Shown: piece by piece, positions 36,207 through 44,548 of the stretch
Layout: every line of letters begins with the position of its first letter
Numbering within the stretch: the first letter of the stretch is position 1
Assembly: GCA_035549195.1 (NCBI GenBank)
Contig: DASZRK010000015.1
Coordinates: forward strand, 1-64,000
Source of the DNA: a bacterium
GTDB taxonomy: Bacteria > Oederibacteriota > Muellerivitia > Muellerivitales > Muellerivitaceae
Length of the DNA: 64,000 bases
Direction: 5' to 3'
The notes under the pieces: model-generated
The model's database searches: none
Told to the model about the DNA's origin: nothing
The model's input: only the letters and a program-made list of their open reading frames with translations
Program-made: the position numbers and the translations under genes

Positions 36207-37805
36207 ATGATCCTTCCTTCCCGCCCGCTGGATCCATGGACCGGTCCCCTTCCATCCGCCCAAGGCCGACTGGGCGCTTCCTTGATCCTCCCGGTCCCCC
36301 TGGACCGCTTCGCCCCGATCAATGTGGAGGAAGCTTTACGGTACGTGGCATCCTTGCAACGCTTCCTGACGGAACGCTTCGGCCGATCCCATGAGATCCT
36401 CTTGGTCCCCTTTGGGGAAAAGAACCCCGCCTATGGGGCGCGGCTCGACCGTCTTTCCCGCACCACCCTGGACCGCAAACCCTTCCGTTGGATCGGAGGT
36501 TCCCATTCCGGGCCCGGTTCGGCCGTACGGGAAGGCATCTTCCTCTCCCAAGGCCGGACCCTCCTGGTCGGGAATTTGGAATGCCATTACGGTCCTTCTT
36601 TTTTTAAGGCGGCCCTGGCCCGTCTGGGTCCGAAGGTCCGGGCGGTGATGGCCAATCGCCGCCTGCCCGATTCCGAGTTCACCGTCCCCGTGACCGCTCT
36701 TTCCCTTCTCTATCGGCGCCATCTGCTGGGCGTCCTTCTGGGCCACCTCTGGTCGCTTCTCTTCAAATTGCCCCTGACGGACAACCTCGCCGGGGCCTAT
36801 GTGTTGGAACGGACCTTCGCGCTCCGGGTCTTCAACCGCCTGACCTGCCCCGGCTTCCTTTATGAAGCCGAGCTGGCCCTGGTGGCCAAGGCCAATGGCT
36901 ATCGCCTGACCGACCTCCCCGCCTCCTTCTTCCTGGAGCGGGAGAAACCCCGCCTGCGGGTCTATCGGGAGATCGGCAGCGTCCTCCGCTGGACCTGGCG
37001 TTTCCTGAAGGGCCTGCGCCAGGGGGACTACTCCTTCCTGCGCCTGAACCGCAACCGGCTCACCGCCGATGACTGGGGCCTCTCGCCCGCGATCAACGAC
37101 GCCATCCTGGAGATGGCGCGCCTGGGGCACCTGCGCCGGGTCTCGGTCCTGGCCGGCGGCAAGTTCATGGGCTACCGCCTCGCCGAACTGAAGCGGGTCC
37201 CCGGGATCGAGTTCGGCCTCCACTTCAACCTCACCAGTCCCGAGAGCGGCGGTCTCTACCGATCCGTCGGCGGGTTCCTGGACGACTGGTTCCGGAGCCT
37301 GGCCGGAGGACGGGCCCAGTTGGCGGGGAAGATACGCGCCGAACTCATCGGACAATTGGCCCTGTTGCGAAAAATGGGCATCCGGCCCAGGCGCCTGGAA
37401 AGCCACCACCATGTGCACGCCGTCCCCGGAGTGCTGGAGGCCCTTTCGAAGACCCTCCATGCCCAAGGCATCCGCCAGGTCCGGGTCCCTTACCATCCCT
37501 CCCTCTGGTGGGGAAAAAGGGCCCTGGTGGCCTGGTTCGGCCGTTCCTTGAAGGACCGGGTGCGGTGGTTGGGTTTCCGCACCGAACCCTTCTATTACCC
37601 GCTTCCCGGGGATCTCTCGAACTTCAACCGTCTGGTCCGTTGCCTGAACCGGGTGGCGGACTCGGAAGTGCTCATCCACCCGGCCATTCATAACGATATT
37701 CCCCAAGCCGCCCCCTCGGACGGTTACCGGGAGGGACGCGTCAACGAGTTCAACCTCCTGCGCCTACTCGCCCTCGAACTCACGGCGCAGGACAAGGGAG
37801 CCTGA
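36207..37805 (+). CDS. Fusion: degenerate GT2-like domain + YdjC/ChbG-type carbohydrate deacetylase
   Basis: 532 aa, ATG 36207 (GGAAGG 7 nt upstream). Residues about 20-275 align along their whole length with the GT2 protein at 34228: ANRRLPDSEFTVP versus GNRRLPASRFRVP, and matching later segments. The catalytic DAD, however, is N-L-E (123-125), so transferase activity is probably lost. Residues about 283-528 are a YdjC/HpnK-type deacetylase with intact metal and catalytic residues: ADD (287-289), H339 in LHFNLT, HHHVH (400-404) and HPAIHND near the end. Together they suggest a lipid-linked sugar deacetylase with a substrate-binding GT domain. It precedes the GT-C gene by 3 bp. Confidence 0.85.
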   Translation: MILPSRPLDPWTGPLPSAQGRLGASLILPVPLDRFAPINVEEALRYVASLQRFLTERFGRSHEILLVPFGEKNPAYGARLDRLSRTTLDRKPFRWIGGSHSGPGSAVREGIFLSQGRTLLVGNLECHYGPSFFKAALARLGPKVRAVMANRRLPDSEFTVPVTALSLLYRRHLLGVLLGHLWSLLFKLPLTDNLAGAYVLERTFALRVFNRLTCPGFLYEAELALVAKANGYRLTDLPASFFLEREKPRLRVYREIGSVLRWTWRFLKGLRQGDYSFLRLNRNRLTADDWGLSPAINDAILEMARLGHLRRVSVLAGGKFMGYRLAELKRVPGIEFGLHFNLTSPESGGLYRSVGGFLDDWFRSLAGGRAQLAGKIRAELIGQLALLRKMGIRPRRLESHHHVHAVPGVLEALSKTLHAQGIRQVRVPYHPSLWWGKRALVAWFGRSLKDRVRWLGFRTEPFYYPLPGDLSNFNRLVRCLNRVADSEVLIHPAIHNDIPQAAPSDGYREGRVNEFNLLRLLALELTAQDKGA

Positions 37806-37808
37806 TCC

Positions 37809-40256
37809 ATGGCCCGTCCCAAAAAACGAGTGAAAAGGATGAAGACCCAGGGCCGGCCCTGGGTCTCCCGGACCACCTGGCCCCCCATCGCCTGCGGCTG
37901 GGCACTGGCTTTTTTCGCGGTCCTGCTCCTGCTCAGCTTCCAGGTGGTGGTCAAGACGGCCTGGGCCCCCGGTGCGCCTGCGGGACTGATCGGGACCCTC
38001 TTCCTCCTGGGGATCACCCTTTTGTCCTTGGGTTATCGGCGTCTCCCGAAGGAGAGGACCCCCGACCTGGGCCGAAAGGCCGCTTGGGCCATCCTGGCCC
38101 TCCTGATGGCGGCCGGGACCTTCCTGCGGCTTTATCGGCTGGACCATCCCCCGGGGACCTTCTGGGACGACTGGGCCACCATCCTGGTCTGGGTCCACGG
38201 CATCCTGGACAAGGACCATTTCTATTGGATGCTTCCCACCGATGGGATCGAACCCTTCGTGCCTTACGTGCAGGCGCTCTTCCTCGCCCTGCTTCCCGAG
38301 TCCGTGCCGGATTTCATGATCCCCCGCCTGACCGCCGCCCTCATCGACCTGGCGGCCCTCTGGGTCCTTTACCTTTGCGGGAAGGAGTTGGGCTCCCGGC
38401 GGGCCGGCCTGGCCGCCGCGGGCCTGGCCGCCTTGGGACGGCCCATGATCCAACTGAGCCTGACGGGCATGCGGGCCTTTTCCCTTTCGCTGGCGGTGTC
38501 CTTCCTGATCCTCGCTTCCCTGAAATTGTTCCGCAAACCCTCCCTGGGCCATTTCCTGCTTTGGGGTTTCGCCATGGCCTTCGGCATCCACACCTATTCG
38601 TCGTTCCGGGTCTTCATGATCGGCCTTCCCCTCCTTCTCCTCCCCTGGGTCCTGCGGAACGTCCCCCAACCCCGCCTGCCGGCGGCGGTGGGGGCCCTTG
38701 GGTCGCTCCTGCTCCTCACCGGGATCTACTCCGGGACCTTCAACGGGATGTTGGCTTTGTTCCAGCCTTGGACCCAGCGCTGGGGCCTTTGGGTCGCCCA
38801 TAGTCCCCAAGTGATCGCGGCTTTCTTCGTCATGACCCTGGCTTCCTCGGCCCTGGCCGCCGGTATCTCGATCCGAAAGGGCCCCCTTTCCCGGCTGGCC
38901 GGCTGGGGTCTGGGGCTCGGCTTGGCCTGCCTGCTCGTCTATCCCCTGACCCTCTCCCCCCAATTCGACGACCGCATCGCCAACCTATCCCCTTTCCGAA
39001 GCGGCGACGGCGCGTCCCATCCCTGGGCCTTCCTGGCCTCCCAGACCATCCAGACCTTCCGCTCCCTTTTCTTCGCCTGTGCGGACCGCAATGACCTGGC
39101 CATCGCCCTGGACCCCTTCTTCGATGTCTTTTCCCAAGGGGCCCTCATCCTGGGATTGGCCTTCCTCATCGTTGAACCCGATTGGCGCAAGGCCTTCCTG
39201 GTGGGAATGGGGGGATTGGGGGTCGCCGTCTACGTGATCTCCATCGACCCCGCCTCCACCAAACTGCTGGGTTGTGCCCCCCCTGCGTACCTCTTGGCGG
39301 GTTGGGCCTTATCCCGGCTTTGGGACGGACTGCCGGGGCAAAAAAGCGACTTTCGCTGGGGCCGGGTTTTCCTGGCCCTTTTCCTTTCCCTTTATGCGGC
39401 CGGCGGCGCTTGGATCCAATTCCATAAGCTTTTCGGTTCCTGGGCCCGGAACCCGGGACCGGACACTGTCCTGGCCGAACACGTCCGGCAGGATGGGAAG
39501 GACCACCGCATTTACCTCGCCCCGGCCCCTTGGTTCTTTGGACTGAACACCCAGTTCGTACTGAACGACGGCCAGCGCTACTACATCCTCAAAAAGACCA
39601 ACCGGATCCCCCTGGCCGAAGGGGACTCTCCCGAGGACATCGTCCTCTATGTTTACGGCTCCGCCGCCAAGCTCATCGATGAACTGCACCGCACCTATCC
39701 ATCGGCCCAATGGGAGAAGATCTGGGTCTTCAAACACGAGGAGGGGGACCCGAACCCGGAACTCTATATGTGGCGGGTCGCCCTTCCCGGCCCGGTCGTC
39801 GCCTCCGTGGCCTCGCCCTTGCTCCTGCCGGGCACGGAAAAAGGGGCCTGGTTGAGGCGTTATTTCACCAATAGCTATGGTTGGGGACTGGGCGGGATCT
39901 TCTATGAGGAAAGGACCCCGGACCTGGGTTCGCCCCTGCCGGCGGACCTGCTACGGTCGGACCTTTTCAAGGATTTCGGGTCGCCCGGCCTGGTCCGCAC
40001 CGTGGGGTCCCTCCCCATCGCCCAGGAAGGCGATTACGAATGGAGCATCGGGACCCCCAACCCGGTCTGGCTCCGGATCGACGGAAGGACCTTGTGGAAG
40101 CAGGATGCGCCTTCCGTGGCCACGAAAGCCAAAGGGAAGATCCACCTGACCATGGGGATCCATTGGATCGAACTGCGTTTCCGCAACCCCAATGGTTTCG
40201 TGATCCCCGACATCTTCCTGCGGCCGGTGGGCACCGCCCCTTGGACCAAGCTTTAG
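37809..40256 (+). CDS. GT-C membrane glycosyltransferase (ArnT/PMT-like), 815 aa
   Basis: About 12 TM helices in residues 25-540, with the loop-1 acidic motif typical of GT-C enzymes (HPPGTFWDDWATILVW, residues about 117-132), then a C-terminal periplasmic part of about 270 residues. Near the end YEWSIGTPNPVWLRIDGRTL...IHWIELRF looks like a PA14-type carbohydrate-binding module. It would transfer a sugar from a polyprenyl-phosphate donor, which the upstream DPM-like GT2 could make. It follows the fusion gene with GGGAG before the ATG. Confidence 0.8.
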   Translation: MARPKKRVKRMKTQGRPWVSRTTWPPIACGWALAFFAVLLLLSFQVVVKTAWAPGAPAGLIGTLFLLGITLLSLGYRRLPKERTPDLGRKAAWAILALLMAAGTFLRLYRLDHPPGTFWDDWATILVWVHGILDKDHFYWMLPTDGIEPFVPYVQALFLALLPESVPDFMIPRLTAALIDLAALWVLYLCGKELGSRRAGLAAAGLAALGRPMIQLSLTGMRAFSLSLAVSFLILASLKLFRKPSLGHFLLWGFAMAFGIHTYSSFRVFMIGLPLLLLPWVLRNVPQPRLPAAVGALGSLLLLTGIYSGTFNGMLALFQPWTQRWGLWVAHSPQVIAAFFVMTLASSALAAGISIRKGPLSRLAGWGLGLGLACLLVYPLTLSPQFDDRIANLSPFRSGDGASHPWAFLASQTIQTFRSLFFACADRNDLAIALDPFFDVFSQGALILGLAFLIVEPDWRKAFLVGMGGLGVAVYVISIDPASTKLLGCAPPAYLLAGWALSRLWDGLPGQKSDFRWGRVFLALFLSLYAAGGAWIQFHKLFGSWARNPGPDTVLAEHVRQDGKDHRIYLAPAPWFFGLNTQFVLNDGQRYYILKKTNRIPLAEGDSPEDIVLYVYGSAAKLIDELHRTYPSAQWEKIWVFKHEEGDPNPELYMWRVALPGPVVASVASPLLLPGTEKGAWLRRYFTNSYGWGLGGIFYEERTPDLGSPLPADLLRSDLFKDFGSPGLVRTVGSLPIAQEGDYEWSIGTPNPVWLRIDGRTLWKQDAPSVATKAKGKIHLTMGIHWIELRFRNPNGFVIPDIFLRPVGTAPWTKL

Positions 40257-40278
40257 GGGAAAGGTCCGCCTGTATCCC

Positions 40279-42069
40279 TCAACGGACGATGACCTGGTCC
40301 GAATGCCGCTTCAACAACACCATCCCGAAGAACTGCGTGACATAGGGGAAGGGCCCCCATTGCTGGATGGGGGAATAGTGGGCGAAAACGTAACCCATGA
40401 TGTCCTTGGCGTAATCCCGCCCGAAGGAAGCGGGGCCGTATTCGCCCGTATCCCGCTGGAGAAGCACCACATAGGTCACCTTGTTCGCCTCCAATTGGTC
40501 GATGACCCTTTTCGGGGCCCCGGAAGGCATGAGGTCCACCGGATTGCAGACGTAATCGGTCAGCGGGTTGGGGAGCCCGGAGAGGAAGTTCAAGGCCGCT
40601 CCTTCGGGGAAGACTGCCAGACTGTCGCCCGCCTGGGAATCTTCGCGCAGGAACTGCAGCAGCTTCGCGCAGCCGGGGGCGGGTTCGGTCGGGAAGCACA
40701 TCAAGGTCCCGCGGGGCGTCTCCACCGGGAAGGTGCACTTGGCGTACCAGCCCGATGCGATGCCGACGTGGCCGGCCAGGAAAAGGCCCGACACCAACAG
40801 GAACCCGCCCTTCACGAAAAGCCTGATCCTCCCCTCCGGGAACCTGCCCGGAAGGTCCTTCAGGAAGAACCCGTAATAGACCAAAAGACCCGGGACCAGC
40901 AGGGTGAACCCATATTGCTCCGGACTGGCCTTGAGCAGGATGCGCCCTAAGGACAGGAAGGCGAACAGGGACGTGGCCAGCCAGAGGTTATCCTTCGGGT
41001 CCGGCCGTCCCCTTTTCAGCGTGCCCCAGGCCAAGTAAAGGCAGATCAGCGGTACGCAACGGAACTGGGCTTGGGGGCCGAAAAGGTTCTCGAGGATCAG
41101 CGCCACCGGCACCGCCACCACCGCCGCGATCACCAGGACCGGGCCCCAGGAACGAGCCTGGCCGGTTTCGATGCGGAGCCCCGCCGCCGCCCGGCCACCG
41201 GCGAAAAAGAAAAGGGCGAAGACGGCGTAAAGCCCCAAGGTCACCGCCAGGCCCAGGAGGTTGTCCCTCAAAAGGTCCAGTCCCATCAGGGAACGGGCGA
41301 AGGGGCTGGTGGGGGAAAGATGCGTCCGGATGGCCTCCCAGGTCCAGCCCTGGCCCCGGACCAACAGCACGAAGAAAAGGACATAGAGGATCACCGTGAT
41401 CCCCAGTGACGGGAGCAGGAAGGAAAGGGCCGACCGGAACCGGTTGGGCCCCTTGCCCCGTTGGGCCGGGTCCCAGGCGGCCAAAAGGATGGAAAAAGCC
41501 AAGGCCGCGGCCAGTTCCCACCGCGTCAAGGCGGTCAAGGTCAGGGCCAGGATGGCCCAAGGCCCGTCCTGTTCCCCTTCCAGGATACGGGCGAAGAAAA
41601 GAAGGGTCCAAAGGGCGAAGGCCATTCCATAGGTGGCCGCATAGGTATAGGGAAGGATGTAATCGTAGTTATGGGGGGAGATGTAAAAACCGAAGGCCAG
41701 CACGCAAAGGAAAGTCGCGACCGTGAGCCCGGCCAAGCCCTCCCCCAGCAACCGGCGACCCAGGAAATGGAGGGGGAGGACGGTCAACACGATGGAAAGG
41801 ATCCCGCTGGCCACCAGGCTATGCAGGTGGACGCCGCCCACCCACAGGAGCAGGGCGTTCCAATAGGGAACGAAGGGTCCATAGAGCCAGGCCAGATCCC
41901 GGTAGAGCACCCGTCCCCGGAGGATCTGCTCGGGCAAGTACCATTCCTTGCCCGAATCGATGATGAGGTCCCCCCATCTCATCCAGGACATTTTGAGGAA
42001 GACCAGGAGAATAAAGAGATAAAGAACGAACGGAATGATCCGAAAGTCAGTTTTATTCATATCCTTCAT
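40279..42069 (-). CDS. GT-C-like membrane glycosyltransferase, 596 aa
   Basis: About 10-12 TM helices. The first periplasmic loop has DLIIDSGKEWYLPEQILRGRVLYRD, the acidic GT-C signature seen in PMT/ArnT relatives. The C-terminal 150 residues are soluble (FPTEPAPGCAKLLQFLREDSQAGDSLAVFPEGAALNFLSG). ATG 42069 is chosen for GGAAGAG just upstream; a second Met lies three codons later. It converges on the 815-aa GT-C gene with 22 bp between stops. The two are not close paralogues. Confidence 0.78.
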   Translation of the reverse strand: MKDMNKTDFRIIPFVLYLFILLVFLKMSWMRWGDLIIDSGKEWYLPEQILRGRVLYRDLAWLYGPFVPYWNALLLWVGGVHLHSLVASGILSIVLTVLPLHFLGRRLLGEGLAGLTVATFLCVLAFGFYISPHNYDYILPYTYAATYGMAFALWTLLFFARILEGEQDGPWAILALTLTALTRWELAAALAFSILLAAWDPAQRGKGPNRFRSALSFLLPSLGITVILYVLFFVLLVRGQGWTWEAIRTHLSPTSPFARSLMGLDLLRDNLLGLAVTLGLYAVFALFFFAGGRAAAGLRIETGQARSWGPVLVIAAVVAVPVALILENLFGPQAQFRCVPLICLYLAWGTLKRGRPDPKDNLWLATSLFAFLSLGRILLKASPEQYGFTLLVPGLLVYYGFFLKDLPGRFPEGRIRLFVKGGFLLVSGLFLAGHVGIASGWYAKCTFPVETPRGTLMCFPTEPAPGCAKLLQFLREDSQAGDSLAVFPEGAALNFLSGLPNPLTDYVCNPVDLMPSGAPKRVIDQLEANKVTYVVLLQRDTGEYGPASFGRDYAKDIMGYVFAHYSPIQQWGPFPYVTQFFGMVLLKRHSDQVIVR

Positions 42070-42504
42070 TTCTCTTCCACCTTGGGCCAAAAACCGATCA
42101 TCCAGACGAAAATTTAAGCCCATCCGCCGACCCCACCTAACTGTTCACTCAAACAGAAGCCCTACTACTATGGGACCTGAAAGGAGAAGAAGTGGCAAGA
42201 ACTCTTCGGACAAATTTCTAACCGAACAATGATCTCCAATCGTACGGCAAAACACCACTCCGCAGCCCCCACCTTAATAACGTGGGTTTATAGCGCACAG
42301 AAAAGTCTCGAGCCGCGAAGATCCTGATATGCATTCCGAACCCGGACCAAGAACAGCCTTAGACCATTCTTCGGCTTCCGGTGAAACCAAGATGAAAAAA
42401 TACCAAAATCCAAAAACAGCATCGAGGGCGTCCGCAGAATATCAAACATAAAAATACAGTCCTCTATAAAATATTCCGAACTACCAAGAATCGAGAGGAA
42501 CATC
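42070..42504. other. Gene-poor, AT-richer intergenic region
   Basis: 435 bp between divergent genes, visibly less GC-rich than the flanks. No convincing coding frame, repeat or RNA motif; a 74-codon leftward frame here has no Shine-Dalgarno or protein-like character. It probably carries the promoters of both flanking genes. Confidence 0.5.
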
Positions 42505-42960
42505 ATGGCCAAATGCCCGAATTGCGGTGCGAAAGAAATTAAAAAACTTCAGTTGGTTTACGAGGAAGGTACTTCCGATTTTGACGGGATCACTTATGGC
42601 GTTTCAGCCCGAGGAGAAAATGGCGTGGGGGTAACGGTCGGTTCTTCTCAAACCTTGCTCGCTGAAGAAGTTTCCCCACCCTCCAAAAAGACGGTCGCCG
42701 CCTGGGCCATTTGGTTCTTCGTTTCTTTGCTCTTGGCGCTAAACCGTTTTTTACCCCAGAACGAGTTCTTTCCCCAAGGTGGGTTGTTCGACAAAAATTC
42801 ACAGGGATTCACGATTTTCGGGATATTCGGAATGATTATTTTCTCCGGCTTCGCTTATACCGCCTGGCAATTCAATACGGAAGAATGGCCAGGCTTGTAC
42901 AAAGAATGGTCAAAAAGATGGATCTGTCTAAAGTGTGGAAAAATTTTCAAAAACGATTGA
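42505..42960 (+). CDS. Zinc-ribbon membrane protein, 151 aa
   Basis: ATG 42505 with GAGAGG about 7 nt upstream. An N-terminal zinc-ribbon half (CPNCGAKEIKKL) and a C-terminal CxxC (WICLKCGKIF) could pair into one zinc site; between them are two TM helices (about 67-85 and 100-120). The protein is richer in Lys, Asn and Phe and its gene is less GC-rich than its neighbours, which hints at transfer. The architecture recalls small inner-membrane proteins of mobile islands. No function is assigned. Confidence 0.65.
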   Translation: MAKCPNCGAKEIKKLQLVYEEGTSDFDGITYGVSARGENGVGVTVGSSQTLLAEEVSPPSKKTVAAWAIWFFVSLLLALNRFLPQNEFFPQGGLFDKNSQGFTIFGIFGMIIFSGFAYTAWQFNTEEWPGLYKEWSKRWICLKCGKIFKND

Positions 42961-43041
42961 TTCTTATCGATTTTTTCCCGGGTCTTAATTCCTGATTTCC
43001 GGCAGCGACCCGCCTTACGGAAAACCAACTTCCGTTCATAG

Positions 43042-44208
43042 TTAAAGCCCCATCATCAGGCCCGTGGAGAGGGGGACATCCCGTCCAGTGCCGTTGGAGG
43101 AAAGGATGAGGTTATAGCCCCCCTCGACAAAGGCATAGGCGTCCTTGGCCATCTCGAACTGGAACCCGGCCGCGACCCTCACATCCGGGTCCAGCGAAAC
43201 GGCCTCACCCGCGTCCGAGTAGGCGACCCCCAGGTCCAGTCCCCCCTCGGCCGAAAGATAAGGGCGGACCCCTTTCGGCAGGAGACAAAGCCGCAGAACG
43301 GGGAGGAAGGCCAACCCGGTCTCCGAGAGGAACCCCGAATCATTGATCGTCGAGAAGTCGGTCTTTTGGAATTCCAGACCCAGCGAAAGGCCGTCGAACC
43401 ACTCGAAACCGAAGCCCACCGATCCGGCCGGGCCCCAGGAATAGGTGGAACGGCCCGACAGGGGAAGGTCCAGGCCCGCCGCGCAGGTCAGGAACCATTG
43501 GCCGTTCGGGGGCGCGGAGGGCTTTGCCGGAAGGGACGCCCTGCTCTCCTGGACGGCCAGGGCCTGGGGCTGGAACTCCAACATCGGGGCGGGAAGGCTT
43601 TCCCAGCCATGGCGGTCCGTGGAGGTCAGCAGGAAGCGGTAGAGCTTGTCCTTCTTCAGGTTCTTGAGGTCGATCCGGCTTTCGGTGACGGGTCCGTCGT
43701 TGAGTTTTCGGACCGGGTTCCCATCCTCGTCGGCGAGATAAAGGTTATAGCCCGCGATCGTGGACAGGTCCCTTTCGTCCCAACGGAGGGTCGCCTGACC
43801 CGCCGACCACTCCACTTGGAAACCTTCCGGGACCGGAAGCGTTGGGTCCTTGGGCACCACCTTCAGCCGGGCCTGGGGACTTTCCACGCCCTTCGCGTCC
43901 ACCGACGAGACGCCCACTTCATAGGTCTTCCCGATCTCGAAATGGCCGAGGATGATCTCCGTGTCCCGGATGGGTTGGGGGGTGAGGCAGGTGGCCCGGT
44001 CCGCGCCCGGGCGTTTCCAATAGACCCGGTAGCCCTGGAGGCCCTGGGTCTTGGGCGCGGTCCATTGAAGGACCAATTTCCCCTGGGACTGACCGGCCTT
44101 CAAATGGGCCGGGGCCGGGACCTCGGCGCCGCAAAGGGTCCCGGCCATCCAGAGCATCGCCGCCCATAAAAGGGTCCGCTGGTCCTTGGTCTTTTCTTTA
44201 TTTTCCAA
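43042..44208 (-). CDS. Exported protein: two fibronectin type III domains + outer-membrane beta-barrel-like domain
   Basis: 388 aa if started at TTG 44208 (AAGGG 8 nt upstream), which gives a signal peptide (TLLWAAMLWMAGTLCGAEV). Residues about 30-125 and 125-225 are FN3 domains (GYRVYWKRPG...YEVGVSSVDAKGVES; GYNLYLADEDGNPV...YRFLLTSTDRHGWES). After a Pro linker the last 140 residues look like an eight-stranded OmpA-type barrel with alternating aromatic strands (YSWGPAGSVGFGFEWFDGLSLGLEF... YAFVEGGYNLILSS). The domain mix suggests a surface protein with binding repeats. The longer frame (from 44313) is an alternative. Confidence 0.7.
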   Translation of the reverse strand: MENKEKTKDQRTLLWAAMLWMAGTLCGAEVPAPAHLKAGQSQGKLVLQWTAPKTQGLQGYRVYWKRPGADRATCLTPQPIRDTEIILGHFEIGKTYEVGVSSVDAKGVESPQARLKVVPKDPTLPVPEGFQVEWSAGQATLRWDERDLSTIAGYNLYLADEDGNPVRKLNDGPVTESRIDLKNLKKDKLYRFLLTSTDRHGWESLPAPMLEFQPQALAVQESRASLPAKPSAPPNGQWFLTCAAGLDLPLSGRSTYSWGPAGSVGFGFEWFDGLSLGLEFQKTDFSTINDSGFLSETGLAFLPVLRLCLLPKGVRPYLSAEGGLDLGVAYSDAGEAVSLDPDVRVAAGFQFEMAKDAYAFVEGGYNLILSSNGTGRDVPLSTGLMMGL

Positions 44209-44355
44209 ATGGCACCCTTTTGCCCAGAGTGAGCTCCGCCCTTCCTGCCGCCTTGTCGGCCATTCTAGCCTCCAGACCCCGGATTCCCGGCAATGGAAAA
44301 AGCCCACTTTCATTGCTCCAAGGGCCTTTCCGGAAGGCCCCGGGCCGGAGGGCCC

Positions 44356-44383
44356 TTGAATTAAAATATTAAGAAAGTATAAA
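44356..44383 (+). promoter_or_regulatory. Sigma-70-type promoter of the riboswitch/KimA-like transcript
   Basis: TTGAAT (44356-44361), 16-bp spacer, TATAAA (44378-44383). The expected start is near 44390, just before the riboswitch. Confidence 0.8.
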
Positions 44384-44393
44384 GATGCACCTT

Positions 44394-44531
44394 AATGCCG
44401 AGTCGGACAAGCCTTTTGGCCTGTCCGAACGGGGGACCCAAGTTCTTGGGGCGAATCCTTATCCGAAAAGAAAGACCGGACGAGGAAGGCGAGCCGTTCC
44501 CGCCGAGCCCGACAGCTAACCTCGTAGGCTT
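44394..44531 (+). promoter_or_regulatory. c-di-AMP riboswitch (ydaO-yuaA type)
   Basis: Key conserved elements in order: GGGGGACCCA (from 44431), a short loop, TTGGGGCGAATCC (from 44445), a variable arm, and the highly conserved 3' end CCGAGCCCGACAGCTAACCT then CGTAGGC (ending 44529). GCCGAG at 44397-44402 can pair with CTCG..GGC at 44521-44529 to close P1. This matches the known ydaO c-di-AMP aptamer. AGGAGG (44533-44538) begins a few bases after P1 and no terminator intervenes, so control is probably translational, shutting the downstream transporter off when c-di-AMP is high. Confidence 0.92.
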
Positions 44532-44548
44532 CAGGAGGCGTCACCCCT

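Noticed and set aside
42288-42512. 74-codon leftward ORF in the gap before the zinc-ribbon gene
   Set aside because: No Shine-Dalgarno, unlikely protein composition, overlaps the start of a better gene.
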